DNA from: Pelobates cultripes
Lineage: Eukaryota > Chordata > Amphibia > Anura > Pelobatidae
Direction: 5' to 3'
Length of the DNA: 64,000 bases
Assembly (NCBI GenBank): GCA_933207985.1
Contig: OW240912.1
Span: 250,385,252 to 250,449,251 of the forward strand
Part shown: positions 39,930 through 52,856 of the stretch, piece by piece
How positions within the stretch are numbered: the stretch's first letter is position 1
Layout of the letters: each line of letters opens with the position of its first letter
Notes under the pieces: generated by a model
Database searches by the model: none
Seen by the model: only the letters and a program-made list of their open reading frames with translations
Told to the model about the DNA's origin: nothing
Program-made: the position numbers and the translations under genes

Positions 39930-40449
39930 CAGTGGGACCTTGGTTTATGAATTTAATGCGTTCTCCGGGACATTTCTAATTGCGAAAAATTTGTAAACTG
40001 AAACACGATTTCCCATAGGAATGCATTGAAAACCAATTAATCCATTCTGGAGGTCAGAAAAAAGTCAAAATGAGCTGGCATGGAAACCAACCCACAATGC
40101 AGAACACACAATAAAAGTCATGCAAACGGCAAAGCTCAGCTCCCTACCTTTCCACAGCTTGAGAAATGCACAAAAAAAGTCCCAAAACATCTGCAAACAA
40201 TTTCCAGAATGGCTCCAAAACTCGATGCAAAAGCCACTCCAACACCTCCACACTCGACGCCACGTGCTACCCACAGGCTCCAGCATGCAGGGAGCGGTGC
40301 TATAAACCTCCCAGGTGCAATGCATCCTGGGGAAACTTGCTTTGTATTGCGAAAAAAAGTTTGTAAACCAAGGCATTATTTTCAATGGATTCTCATTTGT
40401 AAACCGAAAATTATGTTAACCGAGGTGTTTGTAAACCGAGGTCCCACTG
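39930..40449. mobile_element. TA-flanked MITE, 520 bases
   Basis: Terminal inverted repeats CAGTGGGACCTTGGTTTA and, inverted at the right, CAGTGGGACCTCGGTTTA, with TA on both sides (39928-39929, 40450-40451). TA duplication and these ends fit a non-autonomous Tc1/mariner-superfamily element. The 129-codon frame inside is not a known transposase. Confidence 0.85.
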
Positions 40450-40451
40450 TA

Positions 40452-42120
40452 TGTGTAAAAGCCTAAACTACATACAAACACACCCCTGCATTTCAATGGC
40501 AAGAGTACATACAAATATAACCACTACATGCACACGCATACTCAATACAAAAACATGCTTACATTCAAATGCACAAACAGTGCTCACAAATACAACCCAG
40601 TAAGGGTGGGCAATTATTTTTGGATAATTATTTAAAATTTAAATAGACAGAGGAGCAATTTTGCTCATGCTTAAATGTGATAGCATCTCGCTGGACTTGA
40701 CAAGACTAGACACTAGGACAAATCTGAGACATACAACACAGAGATCGGAGTAATTGAACAAAGTTAAACGAAAACTGCAAATGCGTTACACTTGCTGAAC
40801 CATATACCTTTTAAAGATGAAGCAATGAGTGCCAAGCCCCAGTCAGCAAGAATTTAAAAGGTTTCATGATCCAAGCAACCAGCAGGATAGTTTGACAAGA
40901 ATTAAATAGAAGATGCAAGAAGGAGGTAACAAGGCACCAATTTTGGAAAAGGGGAGAAAAAGACAGCAACAAAATACAGTTGTCAAACTAGAATTGCTGC
41001 ATCATCTGGTACAAAATCCCGATGTTTCATCAATTTTTTTTTACTGTCTGTCTGCTTGTTGGAAAATAGTATAATGGCCCTGAGTCATCATTTTTTTTCA
41101 TGGTTAAAAAAAATAAAATCTATCCATTACGTACCCTCACTACACAAATACTTCTCACCAGATAATATTCAAAATATACCTTAGATGTTCTTAAACTACT
41201 CAGAGACATCTTACATAGGCATGTTACACCTACCCTCATTACAGTACTTTCAACATTGAATAAAAAAAATGCCCTCTAGAACTCAGAGCTGTATATTTTC
41301 AATGCTGATGATTTATGAATGTTTATGAAAGAAAATAAACTATAACAAAAATGTTCTTGTAACTAAATGTTATTTTACGCGTGACCCGCTTTTCTTCTGT
41401 AACTATGCACTCAAGTTGCCTTAGATCTGAAATATCCTCTACACATCACCGGAACTGTCAAACGAGGAACTACTGGAACTGCTGTCACTAAATTTGAAAT
41501 GCTGGCTGCAACATTTAATTCAAAATCCACTCTCGCATCTCAATGTAAATTTTGCAAGATTTCATTATTTGCACAGGGCTTTGATTTATGCAACTGGAAA
41601 CAGATGGTAACCTGAAATGCCACTAATTAATTGCACATGCCTCCAGCTCTGAAGAGGTTAAGGCAGTGCAAATATGTGTCCAGTGATTGAAATAGGATGA
41701 GTTTGGAATTGTACATTTTTTTGGTTGAGAAAAATGCCACCCGGAGACTATTTATGAAGTGGTAGATCTGTCTACTAAATAAAATGTGCTTGCCTTTGAT
41801 GATATTTGTTAGCTGCAATTTATACTCGAAATTATTTATAATCCAAATCAAAGGAAGTATTTGAACATAAACCGCAATAAGTGGGAAACCAGAATAAAAT
41901 ATGTAAACTTCATCTTTAACATGTAAACAGTCAAATATTACTGTGCAGTGAAAGGGTGTACATATAAGTTGCAGTGAAATAACATCTGACAGTGCTCAGC
42001 TAAGTGCATGCACTTCACTAACTCTGCAATAAACCCTCACCCTAAGAGAGAATTACATTTGGATCCATTGAAATTCTATAGCAGAGAATCTCTTTACTTG
42101 AGCAGAGGATTAAATCAAGA
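40452..42120. other. Unassigned intergenic sequence
   Basis: The CA-rich stretch 40480-40600 resembles 63030-63200. The rest is AT-rich with no supported gene. Confidence 0.4.
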
Positions 42121-42394
42121 TAAGTGTCTCTGCCCAGATGGGACTTAGGGGAAGGAAGGCAACATTTGTACGCAAAAGGCCTTTATGTGCACACGTGCAC
42201 AGCTCTCTCAGTGGAAGGTCCTACTCATAAAGTTTGTGCAATGTATGGCTTTGACAGATGGAGTTCGCTAGAATTGTTTTGTGTGACATGTGCCTACAAC
42301 CAACTGTGCGCTAAGGCAGAATGGGCACATGGCGTGTGCCTACTCTGCCCGAATGTGCTGTGTCTCGGGGAGGGAATGAAGACAGGTGGCGAAG

Positions 42395-43030
42395 CAGCGC
42401 TGATGTCTCTGCTCTTCCAGTACTGCTCCCTTGCACGCAATGCAATGATGTCGGGAACCAGGTTATGACATCGCTACGGCCCCAGTATCACAAAACAGCG
42501 TGCTAGGGAGCAGTGCTGGAAGACCCACACTGGACCCCAAGAAAAGGAGTAATAATGGATCCTAGGGAAATTATGCACTCCAGCTCTCCCAAAAGTAGGG
42601 AGGCCGGGTGGACTTAAATTAAGATAACACATAAATGTTAAATGTGTGAATGTGTGTGAGAGAATGCGTGTTTCTGTCAATGAATGTGTGTGTTTCTGTC
42701 TGTGAGTGGGTGTGTCTGTCAGTGAATCTGTGTGTGTCTTTGTCGGTGTGTGCCAAATCAGTGAGAATATGTTTTAGTGAGTCTGTCTGTAAGTGAATGT
42801 GTGTGTCTGTAAGTGTCTGTTAGTGTCTGTCAAATCAGTGAGAGTGTGTCTTTCAGTGAGTGTGTTTGTGTCAGTGTCCTCTAAGTGTAAATTTGTGTGT
42901 GTCAGTGTAATCTATGTATATGTGTGTGTGTCAGTGTCCTCTGTGAGTAAATGTGTGTAATTATCCTCTGTGTGTAACTGTGTGTATCAATATGTGTGTT
43001 TTCAGTGTCCTCTATGTGTAACTATTATGT
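42395..43030 (+). repeat. Interspersed module with TG minisatellite tail
   Basis: The module at 42395-42620 (CTGCTCTTCCAGTACTGCTC at its left, GTAGGGAGGCCGGGTGG at its right) matches 59683-59850. It is followed by degenerate TGTGTGTCTGTAAGTG units to 43030. The repeated pairing of module and minisatellite suggests they move together. Confidence 0.7.
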
Positions 43031-44827
43031 GTGTATTAATTACTTTCTCGAGGCAGGGGTACTTAGGATTTTTTTTAGACCGGCAGGGTACTTTTCTATA
43101 AAAAGATTGAAAACGACTGTGCTACATCACACCCTTATGTTGCTGTGAGGCTGTGACTCACAATCTCTGCATGGTAGTAGCTCAGAAGGGGCAACTGCAT
43201 TCCTGAAGCTTTTGTCAGCTCTCACTGTACTGAACTTAATTTCCTAAACTGAAAAATCAAGTTTAGGCATTATTGGATTAAACTTCCAGGAAACAGATGC
43301 AAACTACCATCAAGGTAATTCACTAAACATGAATTATCACGAATTATTCAGGAAATGACAAATTTTAGGCTTAATTTAGCTATTTTTTAAAAAAAATTCT
43401 TTATTTTTATTGTGCATATATGAACAGCATGCGTGCAGAGCCACAACAGCAACTGCAAGCGTTGTCATAGCATTTCCGAGTGTGGCAGTTTAAACAGTAC
43501 TTTTTTATATAACATGGAGAACATAAGACAGCAATATTTTATAGTAAACATGCTAGACTCCATATTATGCATATGCTCAGGCAAGTTATGCTTAAAGTTA
43601 TGGTAAGGTGTGTAGCATAGCATTTGAGAAGGAGATTTTTATGTTTGAGTCAATGATAGCTCGGTGTTAAATGTAAATTTAAACCAACAGTATTTCCGCA
43701 ATTTTTAAAAAAAGTTGGGCTGCCCCATTAGTTGTCCTAGCTGATAACACAATGCATGAGCACAAAAACTCTGCGCAAAATAAAAGAATAACAGGTTAAG
43801 GACTATTAGAAAGAAGGAACAGAGGATATAGAGTGTTGGAAAACAACCAATACCCTAGACTCTGCCTAGAGGTTACCAGGGGAATAGGGGGCTTAACCCC
43901 AGGGGAAGAAATAGACAAAAAAGAAGAAAAAATAAGCCAGGAAACCACCAAACATACAAATATGAAGGTAGAAACCTGCTCATTCTATACCCCTAAAGTA
44001 ATTGTACTTGTCTTAAAGAGGGGAGAGTTCAAACACAGAAAAATAAGGAAAAAGAAGAGGAGGGATAACGTGGGTATTGTACCTTTAATTGAACAGGGGA
44101 TACACATAAAATAAAATAATGAAAAAAGAATCGCACTGGCTCTTTGTATGGCCAGACGGGAAGTATCCCTTGTAAAAATACATATAGGGAAGTGAGGTTA
44201 AACCTCACAAATATTGAATCTAAGCTAACACAATTGTAAAGTATCGAGGACCAAAAAAGGCAGGTCACTAGAGTAATATAGGTTAATTACAAGTGTAGGT
44301 TAGACTTAGAAAATAGAGCTGCCAGAAATCTGGTCTTAGCCAATAAATCCTGCCAGAAATCTGGTAGATAGGCAGGGGGGTATTGCAGATAGAGATATAA
44401 AAGTAGAATAAGCCTTGATAGTACAGGTACCCCTAAAGGGGAGCACAGTAGTTGCTAGTGCAGGTTAGTAGGTAGAGCTATGCAGAGGATTAGTCTAGGA
44501 AAGTGCCCACCTGAGCATAGAAAAGCATACAGATACTTGTAGCTTATTATCAAGAGCAAAAGGCCTCCAAGCAATGGCCTGTCCGTAACTAAAATAGCCC
44601 TGCACACACTAACTGACTCCCCTGAAATACAGGGTAACTAAGTACAATACCTGCTGCTTCAAGGCAGCCTAGAGGCTATCCCTATCGCTTAACCCACTCA
44701 CTGCCCAAATAAACCCTCAAAGGAGCATCAGAAAATAAATGAATAAATAAATAAATCAAAAAAGAAGAAAAAACAAAAAAAGAGATGAATTAAATAAGGT
44801 AAAATGAATGCATCGGCATTCTGGAAT

Positions 44828-44871
44828 GCTCGACGCGCGTTTCGGCGTGAAAGAACGCCTTTGTCAAGAGC
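44828..44871 (-). ncRNA. Hammerhead-like motif, core degenerate
   Basis: The minus strand reads GCTC, TTGACAAA, stem GGCGT/ACGCC, GAAA, CG-CG-CG, TC, GAGC. The stem I pair GCTC/GAGC, stem II, GAAA and stem III with UC all fit a hammerhead, but the core has U for C3, A for G8 and an extra A. It is probably inactive. It lies about 1.1 kb downstream of the GIY-YIG frame within the same Penelope element. Confidence 0.5.
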
Positions 44872-46003
44872 TACAAAGTGTCTGCCTACCTGGCCGCGTT
44901 AAGAAGGGAGGATCGGACCGCCTCTAAAAACCTATCAGCCAATCACCGGCCTTCAGGCCAGACCCCCTAAACGTATTATTCCAATGTCCAATCAAACTAA
45001 ACAAAAGAGGGAGGGGAGGGAGAGGGGAGGGAGCACTGAAGGACGTCGGTCCACGTGGGTGGCGGGCGTGTAATTCGCTTAGCCGCAACAGTGAGCCAGC
45101 CTCCAAAATAACGTCATGCCTATTATTACCAATGCTGAATTGAACAGTGCAGAGAGGGCGTGATGGAACTCCCAGGATAATAGAGACACATAGATTCTAT
45201 CAAAACTGCATAAGCAATTATAAGTGGAATGTAAATAACAGTATATACACAATGTGTCACCATGGACTCCCCACAGCTCAAAACAAATCTAGAATGAACT
45301 TCTCAGTAATCAGTACGGAAGATAGACATTGTAAACTGGTATTGAATGTGGCTAAAATAGCCTTAAAATGTAACATTTGTACAATGTGATCAAATTCATC
45401 AAATTCACTGAGAATATAAGTAAACTAAACTTGAGGTGCTTATTGGTTGTGGAATTGGTAGAGTTCAAAAAGGGGCATACTTAGTGAACAACTGAATGGA
45501 AAGATAGGTACTGAATGTTTATTAGGTAGCAGGCTAAATGTTGAATCCTTTCCCTAAAGAAGGGATACACAGGAGAAAGGCCAGCATTTAAGGGAGACCA
45601 CTCATAAAGTAATCCTAGGAAATAATAAATAAATAAATAAAAATGAAAATAATAAATAATGAAAACAACCAAAACAACATCAAAAAAGAAGAATAAGAAA
45701 AAAAGAGAAAAGAAAACAATAATAATAATGATGAAAACAAAATAGGAAAAGAAGCAGAATAGTGTGTGTAAAAAATACCCTCAGTGAAGTATATAAGTAC
45801 AGAAAAGCATCACATTAGTGGTAAAAAACAGCACAACATGGCCTAAAGAGATATTGAGAACCCAGATCGTAACTTAGAGAGCGGCTATATATAAGGTTCA
45901 AGATTAAATATCCCAGGTTACTCTCAATTTAGCAGACATAAGGAACACTCGGAGAAAATAAGGTATACCCGTATTCTCATACAGAGTATACCCATATGTA
46001 GAA

Positions 46004-46823
46004 TCAAATAAAAGGGGAGAATGAGAAGCCTTCATTGAGGCCACGAGGGTGTAGAGTATTAAGTTTGTATATCCATCTACATTCCCTCTGACGCAACATT
46101 TTATCGAAGTCACCCCTTCTAGGTTCACGCTTAACCAGCTCAAGACCGCAGAAACGTATATTATTAGATGAGCTCTCATGAAGTTCTTTAAGATGTCTAG
46201 AGATGGGAGTCTCTATGCGATTTTTAGTGCATCTCACATGTTCTTTAATGCGCTCTTTAAAGGGCCTAAATGTCTTCCCCACGTACATCAATTTACAGCT
46301 ACACGTGAGGAGGTAGACCAACCCTGCTGAGTTGCAGTTAAAGAAATGTGCAATCTGGAAAGATTGTTTTCCTTCACTATCCTTAACTTGTTTAGAATCC
46401 CTTAGGATAAATTTGCACACTACACACCTTCCACATTGGAAGGTGCCCACTGGTATTTGACGTCCCAGCCAAGTAGTCTGCAGGTTCTGTTTGCAGGAAA
46501 AATGACTGGGGGACAGCATGTCACGGAGGTTTTTTCCCCTCCTAGCTGTAATGGTGACTCGTGGACCCAGTACTTCTTTCAAGTGTGAGTCTCTAAGGAG
46601 GATAGGCCAGAATTTCTGAAATGACTCTTTTATTACATTCCACCCAGTATCAAATGTGCCAATCATCCTGATAGTTTTATTGCCAGAATTGGCATTAGAT
46701 GAGTCAGACAAAAGGTCAACCCTGTCCGTCAACAGTGCCCTTTTATAGGCTCTCTTAAGGCATTTGTTTGGGTAGCCTTTGTCTTTAAATTGTTGGCGCA
46801 GGGACTTGGCCTTAATTTGGAAG
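46004..46823 (-). CDS. Penelope-like protein, linker and GIY-YIG endonuclease (N-terminus missing)
   Basis: An open frame of about 270 codons without stop or frameshift. Counting from 46732 as residue 1, a Cys cluster CGRCVVC (100-106) marks the linker. GLVYLLTC (Tyr140) and YVGKT (Tyr150, Gly152) are the two GIY-YIG strands, Arg161 and His165 follow, and RQRECRWIYKLNT supplies the catalytic Glu217, then PRGLNE. The nuclease nicks DNA to prime integration. The frame continues upstream of residue 1 (GYPNKCLKRAYKRAL) until the truncation point near 46823, where a stop lies. There is no natural start, so it is a remnant, though the domain itself is intact. Confidence 0.9.
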
Positions 46824-47737
46824 CCTTAATTTGGTTAAGGACTATTACTGTGCTGTGCGTTAAGCTAGTGTGCAGAGAACAGTTCTTGTATTAGGGGGCA
46901 TGGTGAGGAAGTCCAGCTGTGGTGAAATATGCCTGGCAGACTCCGGTTTCTTTGCCTCTGTTCACCCGATCCCCTCTGGGTGCCAGCTACAGTCCCCCAG
47001 AACCCTTGTCACCTGGAGTGTTGGAGGCATGAAGATGAGTAGGTGCCAGGCGTCCAGCAGGTGTTGGCGGAGGTTTACATTGTCGGGGGGTCGTGCTGCC
47101 CTGCTGGGCAAGGTGCTTCCGTTCTGGTTCGGTGTTGTGGTGAGTTGGGGTGAGGGTGGATGTTAGGTGTGGGGCAAACTTTTCGTTTCTGCCTGTGTCG
47201 CCGGTCCCGACGTCTGCGCCTCTTTAAGGAGCCGCCATCGGTTGTCATTCTGCTTCCGCCCTGAAGGCATGAAGGTGCAGTAATAGCCTGTTTGACTGGA
47301 ACCGTGTTCAGCTTCCTCAACAATATCTTGGCCCAGAAGGCAGCGAAAATCTCGTTGAGCTTTGTAAGTGAGTTAGTCGCTGGGTCCCCACAGGCCCTCA
47401 TGCCTCCCGGCTGGCGCGTGGCATCCACCATTTTGGGATTGGTGATTCTTGGCTCAAGCAGGCCTTGGGACGTGGGTCTCTGCCTTAATGCTACCGTTGG
47501 TGCCGGGATATCCCTCACTGGCGGGGGTGGGGGGGAGGGAGGCTGGTGGATGGTCTTCTGTCGCTTCGAGATCTGCTTCTAGGGGGCTCCAGGCTGGGTG
47601 ATCGGACGCCTCACCCGTACCCTCGCCTCTTCCCAGGCTGCAGATCGGGTCGGTTAGCGCTGCAGTAGGCCTCAGTGATGTAGCCCGCGTTTCCCGTGTC
47701 TCAGCCGTTCCTAAAACGTCTTTAATTTAGCTATTTT

Positions 47738-48589
47738 ATCCAAAAGGTTGTGATTTCTCTAAAATTTCAGGTTTAGTAAATAAGGGTAACCTTAAAAAAA
47801 ATGAATTGATAATCTAGGCAAAAAAGCTGATTTGGAAAGGAAAAATCCTCCAACTTTAGACACAATTTGGCTATTTTAGCTTGAATTTTGAAATTCAACT
47901 TTCAACTGACTTCTATGGATTACTTAGTAAAATATTAACCCTGGTCTTTTTACCATTAGCAGACATTAGCCACTAGATGGCAGTAATACATGTTAATGTT
48001 TCATGCTATGTTCTTGCAGTGGATACAAAGCAGAACCTTGCTGTATATTAAATAATTTGACAGATGTGTGTTTATTGTTTTGCATTCTTTCACTTTGTGA
48101 TGGCAAATAAAATTAAATATGCTACAATTGCCTCTATTAAAAACAGAAATAATATTTCTCTGGCTTGACAAAAAAAAGCAGAAATGCTAATAATATACCT
48201 TTTTTCGAACATAATGGGGTTTTTTGACTAAACACTAAAAACTAATATTGGAAAAAGCTCTAGATCTACTATAATAACAGCTTGGCAATTTTTCCTTAAA
48301 ACTTTTCCATTCGGTTTTTCGATTTAATATAAATTTTGTGTTTATTCACTTTATACCCTATAATTTGGTAGTCGCATCTATTATTCTTACTTGACTTTAT
48401 TTGGCCTGCCCAGCACTACCAAAATTTACAGTGTCTGTTTGTTCCATGTTATGTAGATAGCTGAAAAAATGTAAACCAGGAGTTGGACACTACACTACTA
48501 GGCTATATGACTAAAAGGCAAAAATCACGACTGTTGCCATCTACATTCCATTACTTATATTATTAAGTAGTTCCTACTTTGTCTGTTTG
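47738..48589. other. Unassigned AT-rich intergenic sequence
   Basis: No gene or element with clear ends is visible. Confidence 0.4.
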
Positions 48590-51500
48590 TTTGTTTGTTT
48601 TTTCCAATTTTTATTGTTTTGTATAAGTTGAGAATAAAAATATAATGGGTGGTACAAAAGAGAAAAGGGGCAGAGGTAAATGGGGGTACAATAGACAATT
48701 TTCCACAAGGTACAATATCATAACATATCATCACTTGCAGGAATATGAATCAATGACTTTTATGCTTTCTAAGATTTTCAAGTATTACTTTACATGTCTG
48801 TATAGCACTGTACGTACAATTCTGTAGTTAACAAACACACCGTATGTGGCTAACAGACACACATCAGGTATCATCGGGTAATATTCAGAGATACACTACA
48901 GGGACATGCATCAGAAAAATATACATCCCCCTTTAACCAGGATACCTCGCTTAGCGTACTTCCTGAGTTCATGGAGCTATGCTTTTGGGAGCTACAAGCT
49001 ATGTTTCTTTATGTCTTTTCTTTGTCTAGGTCTGATACCAGTGGGCAGGCCTATGAGTCAAATGTTTGTCACTCTATGGTATTTACTCATGTCGAGGAGG
49101 TAGTTATGACAAAGCAATAGTTGTTTTTGACTTGTGGTGTTAGTGTGCATTTACAACACATCCTCCTCTAGCTCATGTGTGTGTGTAAATTTGATTTGGG
49201 GTCTATTGAGTGTTGAGATGCGTAGGGAAACAGAGAATCCATAAGGGTAAGAGGTCACAATAGGCCTAAGGAGGCGGGAATCTTTCCCAACTATGTACAT
49301 GTGGGTTTTTGTGCTTACATGTTAGGTGCCTCTGAAAAACAGTAAACAGTTTCATTGTGGATAGTAAATGTTCTGAGGCACGTTTCAGTTGGTGGTCTGG
49401 GTGGGTTAGTCTTCGTCCCATAGGAACGAGCAAGCCTCCCATAGAGGCAAGCCTTTCACCCCTGTGGAGAGCAGCTTACCAAAAGTGAAAGAAGCTTTAA
49501 ATGATATGGACTGGTCGTCATCTCCAATGAATCTGTATGTGTGGTCTCGTCAGCCGCCAGAAGGATAAGTCTCATGGGGTTGTTTTTTGTTTTTTTTCCT
49601 TCCCTCCCTTCTCCTCTCCCTTTCTATGCAGTCCCAGCTTCTAGTGACAAGGTCAGCTCTGATTTGTGTGCATGCCATTACCTTATAGTCCCAATTTGTT
49701 CCTATTTGTTTTATAAGTGCCTCTCTATTCGGAATCTCTACTGATTTCCAATTCCTCGCTATCATGGTATTTGCTGCGATTATCATTGGAAATAGAAGCT
49801 ACCAATCCAAGGGCCCATAGTATCTGAGCCCAATAAATAACAGACACAGACCAGGTGATAGGGTACACTCCCCAGACATGGTCCCATCAAGGACCTCCTG
49901 CACCATTTTCCAGTAGCATCTAAGTTTATGGCAATTCCACCATACATAAAGCAATGTGCCCACCTGTCTCCCACATCTCCAGCAGACATTTGAGGTACCT
50001 GGATACATGAGCCAGCCTCTCTGGCACATAGTACCACCTGTATTGAAGTTTTCTTATTAATTCTATGTGTGGCATTCACGCTGTTTTACCTTTGTGGGTC
50101 AGAAATGCTTCTTGCCATTGTGTATCGGTGAGCTCCGTATCAAGATCTTTGTGCCACTCTTTCATAAATATATGCGGTGGTGATATGTTAGATGCTATGA
50201 GATTGTTGTATATCAGGGATAGTGCTTTCTTCTGGGCATTGGGATGGATGCACAAGTTCTCTGTCTTTGATATATTTGGCTGTGTTATTGTAACTGGATG
50301 TGTTTGAAGGTAGGAAAAGAGGACCCTGTTAGGTAATTTGAACTGGGTTTAGAGGTCAGGGAATGTCTTTAAAGAAGTGTTGTCGTATAAGTGATGCAGA
50401 TGGGTGCATCCATGCCGATGACATGTACCATAGTCGAACGAGGGATTGGTAATGTGTAGGCTTTGTATGGGAGTGGCCATTGAATATGTCTCTCGTCCAG
50501 TCAGGTGTTTATAATATTTGTCCCACATTTTCAGAGTCAATTTTGTGCTGTCAAGGAGCTCCAGGTTTTTCGGTCTCGCTTGTTTTGGAACCCAAAACAA
50601 GAGGTGTATCCCATGTCTAGGGGATCAGCAGGATTCCATCTCCACCCACAGAGGGATTTCCCTTGTTTTATGAGATGATATTACAGAAGCTAATATTGCA
50701 GCATTGTGGTAGGTTTTTAAATTGGGTAGGCCCACCCGTGTTAATTTGTTCACTACTTTTTGTATTGCCGTGGTATACTGTATCGCTAGTGGGATTTGTA
50801 ATGTGCGTATTAGATGCTGATACTTAGGTAATAAAAACATTTTAAAAGCAGCACTTCTACCATGCCATGACAGAAATCCCTCCTCCCAGGATTTCAAAGT
50901 TAGAGTTATTTCTTTCAATAGTTTACCATAGTTCTGATCTAAGAGGTCTCGTGGTAGTCTGGTTATACGGATCCCAAAAAAGGTGACATGATCCTCCATC
51001 CAATCAAAGGTAAAGTTCCGCTGGAGGGATTCACTGTGCGATCTAGGTTTAGGCCTTCTGCTTGAGTTTTGGTAACGTTTTGGTAACGTTAAGTTTATAA
51101 TAAGAGTGGGAGCTATATTCATCAATCTCTCTTAGGAGGTTTGGCAGTGAGATTCGTGGTTGTGTCAACGTCAACATTATATCATCCGCGAACAAATTAG
51201 TTTTGTATTCCCTAGATCCTATAGTTACTTCATGAATGGATCTGTCCGGATTACCGTGAGAGGTTCTAATGCCATAATGTATAGGAGAGGGGATAATGGG
51301 CACACCTGTCTGGTCCCGTTGGTGATACTGAAGCGTTCTGATAGAAATTGCATTGAGTACATTCTCTGCAAAGGCAGAGTATAGGGCTCTGACTGTAGAT
51401 AAAAATATGTCTGGCAACCCCCAAAAAATATGTCTAGCCCATCAAATGCTTTTTCCATGTCTAAAGATAACAGGCTTGCCTTTTGTCTGCTGTTTTTGAG

Positions 51501-51790
51501 ATTTTGCATTATATTGAGAAATTTTCTTGTGTTCTCGGCCCCCTGTCTTCCTTTTCAGAATCCCACCTGATCATTATGAATGATGGTCGGTAGGATAGGT
51601 TGCAGTCTGAGTGCAAAGAGTTTTGCGAAGGTCTTCACATCTGAGTTTAAGAGGGATATTGGTCTAACATTTTGAGGACAGGTTGGAGGTTTACCAGGTT
51701 TTGGGAGAGTCACTATGTGTGCTAATAAGATATCTGATGGGAGTGACAAGTTTGTGGTGGCCTTATTAAAAAAGTAGCTAGTTACTGCGC
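48590..51790 (-). pseudogene. 5'-truncated, decayed L1
   Basis: The minus strand reads L1 ORF2 from mid reverse transcriptase: [43 protein letters not shown] (51549-51760), then LSLDMEKAFDGL, ITNGTRQVCPLSPLLYIMAL, NLFADDIMLTLT, and at 49850-50030 the knuckle CWRCG with YVWWNC. Stops and frame changes interrupt it. The element begins near 51790 and ends at T-rich sequence (plus strand 48580-48625), the complement of an A-rich tail. Endonuclease and early reverse transcriptase are missing. Confidence 0.85.
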
Positions 51791-52785
51791 CAGTATAGGT
51801 CTGTCTTGTGTTTCAAAGAAAACTAAACCAGAAATTAAGAAAAGAAGAACAGATTCTGAGAGAGGAAGAGAAGAGGCAACAATAGGAGAAAGGTACAGAC
51901 AGTGTGGCTTTAAGATACGTGATGGTCTAGCGTTACATATATTCAGTTAACTCCTTTATGAATGACAGCCTCCACATATTGTATTTATTTCTTGGCTGCT
52001 ATTAATTACTTCATTCAACAAAATGTCCAACTGGCGCAAGTCTGCAATGCAGCTTCATTATGCTATATATAGCACAAATGGACTAATAATTACAAAGTTC
52101 ATGGTTATACTTCAATAGCATTTCACTGCCAGTAATCGAAGAACAGGCTTACGGAGATGTGACAAATCATAGTGTTTCACTTGTTAATTTGAATTGGTGG
52201 TAAATTGAAAACTGACTTGCAACATTTAAGCCAGAATTGCAGACTTGGATTGGACACATGTCAGGAGCAAGGGAACTTCCAGTCCCAGCAGTAGATTATT
52301 AATTACATCAGCACATGGGAATCTGTGCTTTTTTACCTTAGTTACCATTTAAGCTTGATGTGACACTCTGACTTCTCTGTAAATGATATCATTGAATAAC
52401 ACATGGAAATTCCCTTATAAGGATATTTTTTTTTTTATATGTGATGCTCCATTTCTTTTAAAATGTATATTAAAAAATTAGCAAGTACCTCATAATCCAG
52501 TTCAGGGCACCCAATGCAAATTAGGAAGGAAACAGAAACATTGTTTCAATTTCTATTCTTCTACTAAACTTGCTCATTGGCAGAAAATGGCAAGATTTGC
52601 TATTAACCATGATTGACATGAAGCCAAGGTGGAAGTGCCCAATTCCAGAATAGCAGTGTGGATTTCTACATTTATATGTATTTTAGACCCTACAAAATCA
52701 TTTTTATTATACATAAGGTATAAGGGTCCAGGCCGCCCATGACCACACTGGAGAAATGGCTGAGATAGACATAGCATTACTGTTC
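51791..52785. other. Unassigned intergenic sequence
   Basis: AT-rich with no supported gene, RNA or mobile element. Confidence 0.4.
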
Positions 52786-52856
52786 CTTAAAGGAAAACTA
52801 TAGTGCCAGGAAAACAAACTAATTTTCCTGGCACTGTAGCTTCGCCTTCTGTCAAG

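Larger units (their letters stand above)
43809..46832 (-). mobile_element. Penelope-like retroelement (5'-truncated), 15-base target duplication
   Basis: GGTTAAGGACTATTA is repeated exactly at 43794-43808 and 46833-46847, framing 3024 bases. The minus strand encodes the C-terminal linker and GIY-YIG endonuclease of a Penelope-like protein. The reverse transcriptase is missing, so it is a 5'-truncated copy. Downstream sequence includes the GAAACGCGCG hairpin motif at 44830. The perfect duplication implies a fairly recent insertion into the element at 43387-47721. Confidence 0.9.
43387..47721 (-). mobile_element. Retroposed element with 16-base target duplication, carrying a nested insertion
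   Basis: TTAATTTAGCTATTTT occurs at 43371-43386 and at 47722-47737. Between them the minus strand starts with CpG-rich sequence (47100-47721) and ends in an A-rich tail (plus strand 43387-43410). Without the nested Penelope insertion it is about 1.3 kb. The frame at 47075-47518 (minus) is Arg/Pro-rich and matches no domain I know. The poly(A)-like end and duplication show retroposition. The family is not identified. Confidence 0.75.

Noticed and set aside
46004..46732. Start of the Penelope frame at base 46732
   Set aside because: That codon is TTG inside a longer open frame with conserved residues upstream. The true start was lost by 5' truncation.
47075..47518. 147-codon Arg/Pro-rich frame in the outer retroposed element
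   Set aside because: Low-complexity composition, no domain, and it lies in CpG-rich repeat sequence. Kept only as part of the element.
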